From assembly GCA_002427755.1 (NCBI GenBank), contig DIYO01000002.1, forward strand, positions 219,738-283,737: a stretch of DNA of 64,000 nt. The letters run 5' to 3'. The position numbers were made by a program, and so were the translations under genes. Below, piece after piece: positions 1 through 7,826 of this stretch. The stretch's first letter is position 1, and every line of letters starts with the position of its first letter. Source of the stretch: Roseivirga sp. UBA6052 (lineage in GTDB: Bacteria > Bacteroidota > Bacteroidia > Cytophagales > Cyclobacteriaceae). The notes below the pieces were generated by a model. That model did no database searches, had not been told where the DNA came from, and saw nothing but the letters and a program-made list of their open reading frames with translations.

Positions 1-216
1 AAAATCTGGCAGTTCTTCAGGATTTAAGGGCTGATCTAATAGAACCAGACGGATTCTATTAGCTTCCTCAACCAAATCTCTTTTGAATTCGAAGGCCTCA
101 TCTATACTATAATCTCGCTTCAGGGCTACTAAGTCCGAGTAAAGAGCATCTTCTAAATCTTGACCTAGAATTAGCGTAACCTCCTTAATAAGTCTTCCTA
201 TTTGTTGACTAGTCAT
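1..216 (-). CDS. Hypothetical protein, N-terminal 72 residues (runs off left edge)
   Basis: A leftward reading frame starts with ATG at 216 and stays open for 72 codons to the window edge. It begins MTSQQIGRLIKEV and looks helical and charged, with no signal peptide or membrane segment. It starts two bases after the TetR stop codon, so the two genes are almost certainly cotranscribed and translationally linked. I recognise no family in the visible part; the C-terminal end lies outside the window. Confidence 0.6.
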   Translation of the reverse strand, partial: MTSQQIGRLIKEVTLILGQDLEDALYSDLVALKRDYSIDEAFEFKRDLVEEANRIRLVLLDQPLNPEELPDF

Positions 217-218
217 AT

Positions 219-896
219 CTAAGCGTCAATCGTTTTTAAAATCATGTCCATCAAGAAATTGTAATTGTCTTCATGCACTTTACCTTCTTTATACTGATGT
301 TCAGTAAGTCTTGGCAAGTGCCTTGAAAAGAATATTTGCTGGTGTGAAGCTTCCAAGCAAGTACTTGTTAACGCATGTGCGTAATCATAGTTAGGATTTA
401 TCTCTTTTATAAAGGATGCCACTTTCTCACAGAGTGATTTGTAACCAAGGAAAGATCCATCCTTGTTATCATCATCAACATGCTTTGTTAGGTAAGCTTT
501 ATCTGACTCATAAATAACAATTCGCTGAAGTGCTGTTTCATCAATATCCGGGAAGTAGTCATCATTGACATTCACTTCTGTTATCATCTTCATGGCAATA
601 GCTAAACGCTCCTGAGGATCTTTGATATTGTTGGTAGCAAAATCAATTTGATATTCTAGCCAGTTCCAATACCAAGCCATCAAATAGATCAAGAGTTTGT
701 GTTTACTCTCAAAGTATCTGTAGATAGACGCTTCTGTGGACTGAATTTCTGCTGAAAGTTTTTTAAAAGTGAAGCCTTCTAACCCAAGCTCATCAATCAT
801 TTTGATAGAACTTTGGATGATCTTTCTCCCCAAAACGGTTTCTTGGGGATCGCGAAGGAACAACTTCTCATTAATCTGTAGTCTTAAAGTTGCCAT
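219..896 (-). CDS. TetR/AcrR family transcriptional regulator
   Basis: A 225-residue DNA-binding repressor of the TetR type. The N-terminal helix-turn-helix lies at about residues 37-70 and ends in the family signature SIYRYFESKHKLL. The rest is an all-helical ligand/dimerisation domain with little conservation, so the inducer cannot be read. It is the first gene of a leftward pair; the next gene starts two bases after its stop. The upstream side (897 onward) holds a leftward terminator at 986-1015 that insulates it from whatever is transcribed leftward there. TetR proteins usually repress their own operon; no clear operator palindrome was seen between 897 and 985. Confidence 0.9.
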   Translation of the reverse strand: MATLRLQINEKLFLRDPQETVLGRKIIQSSIKMIDELGLEGFTFKKLSAEIQSTEASIYRYFESKHKLLIYLMAWYWNWLEYQIDFATNNIKDPQERLAIAMKMITEVNVNDDYFPDIDETALQRIVIYESDKAYLTKHVDDDNKDGSFLGYKSLCEKVASFIKEINPNYDYAHALTSTCLEASHQQIFFSRHLPRLTEHQYKEGKVHEDNYNFLMDMILKTIDA

Positions 897-985
897 TTCA
901 AAGCCGGTCTTTCGAATTTAATAGTATTACTATCAATAATGCTAGCAAGTTAACGCTAAGGTTCGAAAAAGGTTCAAAATTGGCC

Positions 986-1015
986 AAAAAAAAAGATCGC
1001 CCCCCAGCGATCTTT
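986..1015 (-). terminator. Rho-independent terminator, leftward
   Basis: A 9-bp perfect stem (992-1000 with 1007-1015, arm AAAGATCGC) and a six-base loop, followed on the minus strand by an uninterrupted run of T (the A run at 986-994). It ends a leftward transcript coming from the hairpin-rich tract and sits upstream of the TetR gene, which reads the same way. Confidence 0.8.
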
Positions 1016-1745
1016 CCAGTATTTTTTCAAATACCCCCAAATAACAAAAGTGGGGGACGATTACTCGCCCCCACTCATTTTGAAATAGAGTTGCTATTTC
1101 AAAATGCCAAGGTACTGTTCAGAACTTTGTTTGCTACCAAAGGCCCAAGCAAATGGCCACAAACGCTGCCTCGTTTCGGCTTCACCCTAGATCTGTACAT
1201 AGCACGAAATCTTCATGAAGCTTCTGCGGCTTTTTGTATTGCTCAGTGAGCAAAAACCCTAGCTACGACCTCAACCCAAGAGTTGAAACCGCCTTGCAAA
1301 ACTTCTGATGAAGCTTTACTGCACAGTCCGAAGACTAATGCATGGGGTGCGATGGAAATACCTCTCGGCACTTCTTACACTGAAGGTCAACAATCGAAAT
1401 TGTTACAGTCAGGTTCATCTGCGACTCAAGCTCTGTTCAAATCACCTTCCTAAGAAAGATCTTTAAACGTCTACTGATTTCACTCCCTTTCAAGTTGTGA
1501 TGATCATGCTTGCTATTAAGTCCCTGAAGCCTTATTAGGTGCTCATAGCTCTTCATCGAGTTCAGAGTATTTACACAGGGCCACAGACCACGCCTTTACC
1601 GTCTCAGATTAGTACGTGTACTAACCCATTCACTACGATTTTTCGGGCTTCCCCCGAAGAGAGACTCAAACCGAAGTTTTTGTTCTTTATCCCTCACTTG
1701 GTAGAACTAATGTACCCTCTATATCTTTACATGCAAATTTTGTAA
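1016..1745 (-). ncRNA. Candidate large structured RNA transcribed leftward (unassigned)
   Basis: The tract is packed with short perfect inverted repeats: 1050-1074 (GTGGGGG/CCCCCAC with an inner CGA/TCG pair), 1077-1105 (12-bp arms, 5-base loop), 1239-1253 (TTGCTC/GAGCAA), 1321-1341 (AGTC/GACT), 1389-1404 (AACAAT/ATTGTT), 1609-1624 (TTAGTAC/GTACTAA) and 1642-1658 (TTCGGG/CCCGAA). In two of them the minus-strand loop is UUCG, the stable tetraloop, and the terminator at 986-1015 has its U tract on the minus strand, so leftward transcription fits best. I looked for hallmarks of RNase P RNA (GAGGAAAGTCC), tmRNA (tag peptide, tRNA-like end) and group II intron domain V and found none. It could instead be a degenerate mobile-element remnant or origin structure. 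The boundaries are guesses. Confidence 0.3.
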
Positions 1746-1753
1746 GCGTCTAG

Positions 1754-1950
1754 TTTTCAACAAGTTTCCCACCTCGCTTATCACATACTTATCCACAGGG
1801 TTATACACATGTTTATCCACACTAACTCTAAAATGTGCTTTTAAGCCCTAATTTTAGTCTTCTATAAATTCTCTCATTGCAAACCAGAGATGATATTCTA
1901 AAAGATTATTACTCTCCACTAAAAGCTTTTCATTAAAATTGCAGCTTATT
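1754..1950. other. Probable chromosomal replication origin (oriC)
   Basis: Three exact DnaA boxes of consensus TTATNCACA start at 1789, 1801 and 1813, a strict 12-bp period. Weaker relatives precede them: TTTTCAACA at 1754 (7 of 9) and TTTCCCACC at 1765 (6 of 9, in phase with the 12-bp register). Immediately to the right, 1831-1950 is only about 28% G+C by hand count, a good candidate unwinding element. Genes on the left read leftward and glnS reads rightward, as expected at an origin. dnaA itself is not in the window, which is common in Bacteroidota. Without genome-wide skew data an alternative is a DnaA-titration or regulatory cluster. Confidence 0.65.
1789..1821 (+). promoter_or_regulatory. 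Three DnaA boxes in tandem
   Basis: TTATCCACA at 1789-1797, TTATACACA at 1801-1809 and TTATCCACA at 1813-1821, all on the plus strand with three-base spacers. The same orientation and the near-helical 12-bp phasing would allow cooperative DnaA filament formation toward the AT-rich tract on the right. Confidence 0.85.
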
Positions 1951-1968
1951 CCAAAGCCATAGCGTCTT

Positions 1969-3636
1969 ATGAGTGAAAACGAGAACAGAGAATCGCTCAA
2001 TTTTATTGAGCAAATGATTGAAGAAGACCTCAAATCAGGTAAAAGAGATTTTATTCAAACCCGTTTTCCTCCTGAGCCTAACGGATACCTTCATATTGGC
2101 CACGCAAAATCTATTGTCTTAAACTTTGGCCTTGCCGAAAAATATAATGGCAAGTGCAATCTCAGATTCGATGACACAAATCCGGAAAAAGAAAGTGATG
2201 AATATGTGAATGCCATTATTGAAGACATTAAGTGGCTTGGTTACGATTTTGGCGAAAAGGCATTATTCACATCTGATTACTTTGATACGCTCTATGCCTA
2301 TGCTATCAAACTAATCGAAAACGGTAAGGCTTACATAGACGATCAATCAGCTGAAGAAATTTCTGCAGGAAAGACAAACCCTACTATCCCCGGTATTAAA
2401 AGTCCATTTAGAGAAAGATCTGTTGAAGAAAACTTAGATCTCTTCGAACGAATGAAGAATGGCGAATTTGATGAAGGCAGTAGAGTACTTAGAGCCAAAG
2501 TTGATATGGACTCTCCTAACATGCACATGAGAGACCCTATCATTTATAGAATAAAGAAAGCACACCATCACCGTACTGGAGATAAATGGAGTATATATCC
2601 AAATTATGATTTTGCGCATGGCCAATCAGATTCTATAGAACATGTGACTTACAGTCTTTGCACGCTTGAGTTTAGAGACCATAAGCCGTTATATGATTGG
2701 CTCATCCAAGAGATTGACATTTTCCCATCTGAGCAGACAGAATTTGCCAGATTGAACTTGAGCTACACAATTGTAAGTAAGCGTAAACTCTTAAGATTAG
2801 TAGAAGAGGGGCATGTTAACGGATGGGACGATCCAAGGATGCCAACAATCTCAGGTTTTAGAAGAAGAGGCTATACCCCTAACTCCATAAAGAATTTTGC
2901 ACATAAAGTAGGAGTAGCTAGAAGAGATGGTATTACAGATATCGCTTTACTGGAACACAGCATTCGAGAGGATCTTAACAAAACAGCTAATCGTGTTTTT
3001 GGAATCCTTGACCCTCTGAAATTAGTCATCACCAACTGGCCTGAGGAAAAGACAGAGATGATGCAAGCCGTAAACAATCCGGAAGATGAGTCTGCTGGCA
3101 AAAGAGAAATGCCGTTCACAAGAGAGTTATACATTGAAAGAGCTGACTTTAAGGAAGATCCTCCATCGCCAAGGAAATGGTATCGCTTAGGACCAGACAG
3201 AGAAGTAAGATTAAAGTACGGCTACATTGTTAAATGTACCGGATTTAAAAAAGCCGAAGACGGAACTATAGAAGAGATCTATTGCGAGTATGATCCTGAA
3301 ACCCGATCTGGGCAAGACACATCAGGTAAGAAAGTAAAAGGCACATTGGGTTGGGTATCTGCTAATCATGCAGTAAATGCAGAAGTACGTATGTACGACC
3401 GATTATTCAAGACTGAGAACTTGAATACTATTGATGATGACTTTATCAACCATTTAAATCCAGACTCGCTCCAAATCAACCAAAAAGTACTCTTAGAACC
3501 TTCATTAAAGGATGCGAAAGCTGGAGATCGGTTTCAGTTTGAAAGACAAGGTTACTTCATAGTAGATCAAGATAGTACTGAAGATCACTTGATCTTTAAC
3601 CGAACAGTTACCTTAAGAGATAACTGGAAAAAGTAA
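1969..3636 (+). CDS. glnS: Glutamine--tRNA ligase
   Basis: Cytoplasmic class I aminoacyl-tRNA synthetase charging tRNA(Gln). The 555-residue length equals the bacterial GlnRS norm. The class I HIGH motif is at residues 42-45 within PPEPNGYLHIGHAKS, and the KMSKS-equivalent is VSKRK at 269-273, followed by the GlnRS-specific GWDDPRMPTISGFRRRG. The C-terminal half (about 340-555) is the two-barrel anticodon-binding region. Presence of GlnRS means Gln-tRNA is made directly, at least in part, rather than only through the amidotransferase route. The gene follows the presumed origin region; its stop codon overlaps the next ATG by one base (TAATG), so the two genes are translationally coupled. Confidence 0.97.
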   Translation: MSENENRESLNFIEQMIEEDLKSGKRDFIQTRFPPEPNGYLHIGHAKSIVLNFGLAEKYNGKCNLRFDDTNPEKESDEYVNAIIEDIKWLGYDFGEKALFTSDYFDTLYAYAIKLIENGKAYIDDQSAEEISAGKTNPTIPGIKSPFRERSVEENLDLFERMKNGEFDEGSRVLRAKVDMDSPNMHMRDPIIYRIKKAHHHRTGDKWSIYPNYDFAHGQSDSIEHVTYSLCTLEFRDHKPLYDWLIQEIDIFPSEQTEFARLNLSYTIVSKRKLLRLVEEGHVNGWDDPRMPTISGFRRRGYTPNSIKNFAHKVGVARRDGITDIALLEHSIREDLNKTANRVFGILDPLKLVITNWPEEKTEMMQAVNNPEDESAGKREMPFTRELYIERADFKEDPPSPRKWYRLGPDREVRLKYGYIVKCTGFKKAEDGTIEEIYCEYDPETRSGQDTSGKKVKGTLGWVSANHAVNAEVRMYDRLFKTENLNTIDDDFINHLNPDSLQINQKVLLEPSLKDAKAGDRFQFERQGYFIVDQDSTEDHLIFNRTVTLRDNWKK

Positions 3637-4451
3637 TGAGCTTAATCCGTTCTTCGATCCAAACACTTCAGACAGGTGATATAGCCTTAGTTGGAATTCC
3701 GTTAGATGAGAACTCTTCCTTTTTAAGAGGGCCTGCCAAAGCTCCAGAATTAATAATCGATGCTATTGAATCGGATTCTGCCAATTACTTTACGGAAGAC
3801 CTTAAAGACCTCAATGCACATCCCAAAATCAAATGGTGTGGTAATGCATCTTTTAACCAATACCTTGATATAGAAGGCATAATCGATAGTATTCTTAATC
3901 AAAATGCCTTACCATTTAGTTTGGGAGGTGACCATTCCATTGCCTATCCTATCATGAAGGCTATGGCCAAGAAACATGGTCCATTAAACATTATACAATT
4001 CGATGCGCATGGAGATTTATATGATGAGCTTGATGGCAATCGATACTCACATGCCTGCCCTTTCGCAAGGATTATGGAAGATGGACTCGCTACTAGTTTG
4101 ACACAAGTTGGCATCCGAACCATGACCTTACACCAAAAGGAACAAGCGGATAAATTTGGAGTAACAGTTCATCAAATGAAGGACTTAGATGCACCTATGA
4201 ATCTAAATTTTGAAGGTCCTTTATATGTAACATTTGATTTAGATGTTTTAGACCCTGCCTTTGCTCCAGGTGTTTCTCATCATGAACCTGGAGGGTTGAC
4301 CACTAGAGAGGCGCTCCATTTCATTCAGCGGATTGAAGGCCAAATCGTTGGTTGCGATGTAGTGGAATATAATCCTGATCGAGATGTAAATGGCGTAACC
4401 TCAATGGTTGCCGCAAAGATCGTTAAAGAACTTCTAGCCAAGCTCCTTTAA
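3636..4451 (+). CDS. Agmatinase/arginase family ureohydrolase
   Basis: A 271-residue manganese enzyme of the ureohydrolase family, which hydrolyses guanidino compounds such as agmatine, arginine or formiminoglutamate to release urea or an analogue. The metal ligands are all present: H100 in GGDHS, D123/H125/D127 in FDAHGDLYD, and D201/D203 in TFDLDVLDP. The substrate cannot be settled from motifs; the architecture is closer to agmatinase (SpeB-like) than to vertebrate arginase. It overlaps glnS by one base and its last 18 bases overlap the 3' end of the convergent aminotransferase gene. Confidence 0.88.
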   Translation: MSLIRSSIQTLQTGDIALVGIPLDENSSFLRGPAKAPELIIDAIESDSANYFTEDLKDLNAHPKIKWCGNASFNQYLDIEGIIDSILNQNALPFSLGGDHSIAYPIMKAMAKKHGPLNIIQFDAHGDLYDELDGNRYSHACPFARIMEDGLATSLTQVGIRTMTLHQKEQADKFGVTVHQMKDLDAPMNLNFEGPLYVTFDLDVLDPAFAPGVSHHEPGGLTTREALHFIQRIEGQIVGCDVVEYNPDRDVNGVTSMVAAKIVKELLAKLL

Positions 4452-5609
4452 CGCTTTTACAAACACATCGATTTCTTCTGAACTATTATAATAATGAACG
4501 GACGCTCTGGCTATTTCAGAAAGCCCTCTTTCAGTCATATCCAGATAGGTGTTTGGCGCCCCAGTCCAAGAGATATTTATCCCTTGTTTAAATAACCTAT
4601 TCTGAACTTCCAAAACTGAGAGCCCATCGTAGGTAAACGAAACAATTCCACTTTTTACTGAACCTATGTCTCTAACAGTCACAGTAGGCACCTCACTCAT
4701 TTTAGACCTTAACTCAGAAGAAAGGACTTGAATACGCTGCCATATATTTTCTAAACCTATGTTCAGAGCATATGAAACCGCTTTATTCAGTCCCATGAGA
4801 GCTGCTCTATTACCTTCCCAATTCTCAAATTTTCGTGCATCTTTTCTGATTTGATAAGATTCTGGCCCGGTCCACTCAGCAGCATGTAAATCAATCCATT
4901 GAGGCACTAACTGATCCTGAACACTTTCTCTAACATAAAGAAACCCAGTTCCGCGTGGTGCTCTCAAGTATTTTCTGCCAGTCGTAGAAAGCATATCACA
5001 ACCTATTTTTTCTACATCAATAGGATATTGACCTACGGATTGACATGTATCGAGTAAGAACAAAACGCCCTTCTCTTTACAGACCTTCCCAATCGCTTCA
5101 GCAGGACTCACCAAACCGCTATTAGTAGGCATATGGGTAATAGAAACCAGTTTCGTTTTAGGCGTAATATACCTCTCCAAAGCTTCAACATCAGGATCAC
5201 CAGACTCAAGACTTGGCAAAACTTTCACCGTTAAGTCTTTTGAATGATGCATATAGGAGAGATAATTACTGGCATAGTCGGATTTATTGGTAATAATCTC
5301 ATCTCTATCTTCAAAAGGAATTGCTTGAAAAGCCCCATTCCAAGCTACAGTTGCATTCTCTACAATCGCTATCTCATTTCTTTTTGCACCAATTAATTGG
5401 GCAATCAAATCATAAGTCGATTCCATTGCATCAAAATGGACTCTATGCGTCTCATACCCCCCTACTTCTGCCTCCTCTTTCAGATAGTCTATCATGGTGT
5501 TACGGACCACATTAGGTGGCAAAGAACTACCTGCATTATTAAAATGAATCACTCTTTGAACACCATCGGTATCATTTCTTAGCTCCTGTAATTGTCTGGG
5601 ATCAATCAT
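4434..5609 (-). CDS. Class V aminotransferase (cysteine desulfurase-like fold)
   Basis: A 391-residue PLP enzyme of the NifS/isopenicillin-epimerase superfamily. The cofactor site is visible: the aspartate that binds the pyridine nitrogen, D187 in LLDTCQSVGQ, and the Schiff-base lysine K213 in STTGRKYLRAPRGTGFLYV. Cysteine desulfurases carry a conserved active-site Cys loop near residue 330-360; I see no clear counterpart, so a cysteine desulfurase role is doubtful and another amino-acid lyase or aminotransferase activity is likelier. It stands alone, convergent with the ureohydrolase gene and sharing 18 bp at the 3' end. Confidence 0.85.
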   Translation of the reverse strand: MIDPRQLQELRNDTDGVQRVIHFNNAGSSLPPNVVRNTMIDYLKEEAEVGGYETHRVHFDAMESTYDLIAQLIGAKRNEIAIVENATVAWNGAFQAIPFEDRDEIITNKSDYASNYLSYMHHSKDLTVKVLPSLESGDPDVEALERYITPKTKLVSITHMPTNSGLVSPAEAIGKVCKEKGVLFLLDTCQSVGQYPIDVEKIGCDMLSTTGRKYLRAPRGTGFLYVRESVQDQLVPQWIDLHAAEWTGPESYQIRKDARKFENWEGNRAALMGLNKAVSYALNIGLENIWQRIQVLSSELRSKMSEVPTVTVRDIGSVKSGIVSFTYDGLSVLEVQNRLFKQGINISWTGAPNTYLDMTERGLSEIARASVHYYNSSEEIDVFVKALKELG

Positions 5610-5697
5610 GCCTTAAATTCATTAGATTTTTTCAGAAAATGGAATAATACTTGTGCTAGTCGAGCATGAAAGTATATTTGACATCGTACGTATTCAT

Positions 5698-6663
5698 ATG
5701 AAAAGAATTTTACTCCTTTTATTCGTTTCCATTCCTGGTTTGCTATTCGCTCAAGTGGACAAGTCCGAAGTGGAAGCCTTTGCAAAAACCTTTGCCTCTG
5801 AGAACAATAGATCGGTAGATGAAATTATAGGCATTTTAGAGAAGGCTGAATTCCAGCAGGAAATTATAGACAAAATTTCAAGACCAGCTGAAGGCACCAT
5901 GACCTGGAACCGTTACAGAAAGATCTTCATGACGGAAAAAAGAATAGATGCAGGTGTGGAGTTTTGGCAAGAACACAAGGAGACTTTAGATGCTATTTCG
6001 TTAGAATCTGGAGTGCCACAAGAGATTATCTGCGGTATTATTGGAGTAGAAACCTTCTTTGGGAGAATTAAGGGTTCTTACCGTGTACTTGACGCACTAT
6101 ATACACTTGGTTTTGGCTACCCCCGCAGGGCTAAATTCTTTAAATCTGAGTTGGCAAAATACCTCATATTAGCAGACTTAGAGTCCCTTGATATTGAAGA
6201 AGTTAAAGGCTCTTATGCAGGAGCCATGGGCTACTCTCAGTTTATGCCAAGTAGTTACATAGCTTACGCTAAAAGTTATGAAGAGAATGGCACTCGAGAT
6301 TTAATGAACAGCCCGGAAGATGCCATGGCCAGTGTTGCCAATTACCTCAAAGTTCATCGCTGGAGAAAAAACGAACCGATCACTTCCAAAGCAACTCTTA
6401 CTAGAGAGATTACAGGTTTAAGAAAGCAAGCTAGAAAACCTAAAAACAAAGTCTCTGACTACACTGCAATTGGTTTTGAACCAGCAGAAAAATTGGCAGA
6501 CAATCTGGATGCCACAATGGTGATACTTAAAAGTGGAGAAGAAAAAGAGCACTGGTTTGGCCTATTCAACTTTTATGTTATTACCAGATATAACCATAGC
6601 CCAATGTACGCCATGGCGGTTCATCAATTGGGATCAGCCATAAAAGAAAAAATTGAACAATAA
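5698..6663 (+). CDS. MltB-type lytic murein transglycosylase
   Basis: A periplasmic enzyme that cleaves peptidoglycan between MurNAc and GlcNAc to give 1,6-anhydro ends. The preferred start is the ATG at 5698 because it puts a clean signal peptide (MKRILLLLFVSIPGLLFAQ) at the N terminus; the frame is open from 5653 but that extension is not signal-like. The mature protein matches the SLT_2/MltB family, with the catalytic glutamate E118 in GIIGVETFFGRIKGSY and the family block GAMGYSQFMPSSY further on. At 321 residues it is near the length of E. coli MltB, but it lacks a lipobox Cys, so it is predicted soluble periplasmic rather than membrane-anchored. Confidence 0.92.
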   Translation: MKRILLLLFVSIPGLLFAQVDKSEVEAFAKTFASENNRSVDEIIGILEKAEFQQEIIDKISRPAEGTMTWNRYRKIFMTEKRIDAGVEFWQEHKETLDAISLESGVPQEIICGIIGVETFFGRIKGSYRVLDALYTLGFGYPRRAKFFKSELAKYLILADLESLDIEEVKGSYAGAMGYSQFMPSSYIAYAKSYEENGTRDLMNSPEDAMASVANYLKVHRWRKNEPITSKATLTREITGLRKQARKPKNKVSDYTAIGFEPAEKLADNLDATMVILKSGEEKEHWFGLFNFYVITRYNHSPMYAMAVHQLGSAIKEKIEQ

Positions 6664-6688
6664 AAAACCCCTGACGTGTAGTCAGGGG
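6662..6688 (-). terminator. Rho-independent terminator, leftward
   Basis: A perfect 8-bp stem (CCCCTGAC 6668-6675 with GTCAGGGG 6681-6688) and a five-base loop. The A run at 6662-6667 becomes a U tract on the minus strand, so it terminates the small gene 6729-7001; there is no T run on the plus side for the transglycosylase. Confidence 0.8.
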
Positions 6689-6728
6689 CTGGATAGAAAA
6701 CACCTGTTAATTTACCTCAAACCAAAAA

Positions 6729-7001
6729 CTAATCAGGCTGTCTTAAATTTCTTGTCCTTTTAATAATGTATTGTACCAACTCTGGAGAAACCACCTGAGT
6801 ACCTCTATCTTTTAAAGCATCCAGCAGCAGTTCAGCAATTCTTTCAACCGAAGTATATGCTTGCTTTTGCCTATTCATCAAGTCTATGTGATTTGTTAGT
6901 TTCTCGCGACAGCAATCTTCTACGTAAAAGACCACGCCACTTATGGTAAGCTTATGATAGCCGTTCATGAATCCGAGGTATAGGGTTGGTTGTGGTGACA
7001 T
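6729..7001 (-). CDS. Small conserved-looking hypothetical protein, 90 aa
   Basis: A 90-residue frame starting MSPQPTLYLGFMNGYHKL and ending in a basic tail (IIKRTRNLRQPD). It has two adjacent cysteines (DCCREK) and a helical middle part with no signal peptide or membrane segment. I do not recognise a family. Support for a real gene comes from its own leftward terminator just downstream (6662-6688) and from lying alone in a gap between a rightward and a leftward gene, with 137 bases before the next leftward gene. It is probably a small cytoplasmic protein of unknown role. Confidence 0.6.
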   Translation of the reverse strand: MSPQPTLYLGFMNGYHKLTISGVVFYVEDCCREKLTNHIDLMNRQKQAYTSVERIAELLLDALKDRGTQVVSPELVQYIIKRTRNLRQPD

Positions 7002-7138
7002 CTTAAAAGTTCTTACTTCTTACACTCAGTGAATCAAAAATGGTTACTGAGTACTGTATGCTTATTGTATAGATGTATGCTAAGGCAAAAATGTTGCACC
7101 AGAGATAGAGTTTTAACACTCATTAGTACAATTTAACA

Positions 7139-7825
7139 TTAACGCTTGCGCAAGTATATATCACTTGTGACGGTTTCAAGCCTTACAAAGTACTTTCCGT
7201 TACCCCACTCCGTATCGAATTCGTGAGCACTTATTAAAGGTAAAGACTCATTACCTCCGGGTTTAAAATCATAATTGGTGTAAATGCTTCCATTAACTGT
7301 TTTCATTTCAAGCTGAAAGCCCTTCCGCTCAGGCCAATCAAGATCAATATTGCCGGTTACCGATTTAACATCTACTTCTTCATAATCACCTTGGAGTAGA
7401 ACATCTGCAATAACAGTTTCTATTTCTATTTTAGCTCCTGAAGGAATCTGTATTTCGACCTGAATATCGGCACAAACTCTTCCGCCCCATTCATCTCCCC
7501 ACCAACTCGCGTTTTCATCTTTGCAGTCAGAATTTTGATTGGACCTTGCCATTCTTTCGTTCAAATCAATCTCCAAACGAATTCGTCCATTTTCGTTACT
7601 AAGATCAACCTCAACAGCTTCATTCAATTCTCCATTATTCAAATTGTACAGCACCTTAGCCTTAAAAACTTTATCGGAAGATTCTGTGAGAATAATCGAG
7701 CTAGCGAGATCTGCATCTATTTTTAGCCTTTGCCCTGTATAGATTAATTCTTTAGTGAATTCGTCTGTCTGAGCATTGATCGTAAAACCTGTGATAAAGA
7801 TCAATACAGTCAATAGCCACTTCAT
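7139..7825 (-). CDS. Secreted GIN/DUF4097-like beta-helical envelope protein (third of three)
   Basis: A 228-residue exported protein. The preferred start is the ATG at 7825, giving the signal peptide MKWLLTVLIFITGFTINAQ; the frame is open upstream to 7900 but that lies inside the preceding gene. The mature part is made of short beta-strand repeats such as VQIPSG/IETVIADVLLQG and VDVKSVTGNIDL, the pattern of the DUF4097/GIN 'adhesin head' families. It has two cysteines flanking an acidic Trp-rich insert (CKDENASWWGDEWGGRVC), possibly disulfide-bonded. It ends SDIYLRKR, matching the tails of its two upstream paralogues. The start is one base after the stop of the preceding gene, so the two are cotranscribed. 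Confidence 0.72.
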   Translation of the reverse strand: MKWLLTVLIFITGFTINAQTDEFTKELIYTGQRLKIDADLASSIILTESSDKVFKAKVLYNLNNGELNEAVEVDLSNENGRIRLEIDLNERMARSNQNSDCKDENASWWGDEWGGRVCADIQVEIQIPSGAKIEIETVIADVLLQGDYEEVDVKSVTGNIDLDWPERKGFQLEMKTVNGSIYTNYDFKPGGNESLPLISAHEFDTEWGNGKYFVRLETVTSDIYLRKR

Positions 7826-7826
7826 C

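Larger units (their letters stand above)
897..1968. other. Gene-free region of about 1.07 kb, probable origin region plus hairpin-rich tract
   Basis: No convincing protein gene lies here. The two open frames on the plus strand (890-1249 and 1539-1745) have no recognisable family and one overlaps the TetR start. The region divides into a leftward terminator (986-1015), a hairpin-rich tract (about 1050-1660), a cluster of DnaA boxes (1754-1821) and an AT-rich leader up to glnS. It is the only gap longer than 300 bases in the window. Short stop-free stretches exist on the minus strand (for example about 1250-1375) but are broken by stops on both sides. Confidence 0.75.

Noticed and set aside
890..1249. 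119-codon plus-strand open frame overlapping the TetR start
   Set aside because: It overlaps a solid gene, spans the terminator and hairpins, has no start context or recognisable family, and its residue composition looks random.
1539..1745. 68-codon plus-strand open frame in the hairpin-rich tract
   Set aside because: No family, short, and inside inverted repeats; more likely non-coding.
1016..1745. RNase P RNA, tmRNA or group II intron in the structured tract
   Set aside because: The GAGGAAAGTCC core, a tag-peptide frame with a tRNA-like end, and a domain V hairpin were each looked for on both strands and not found.
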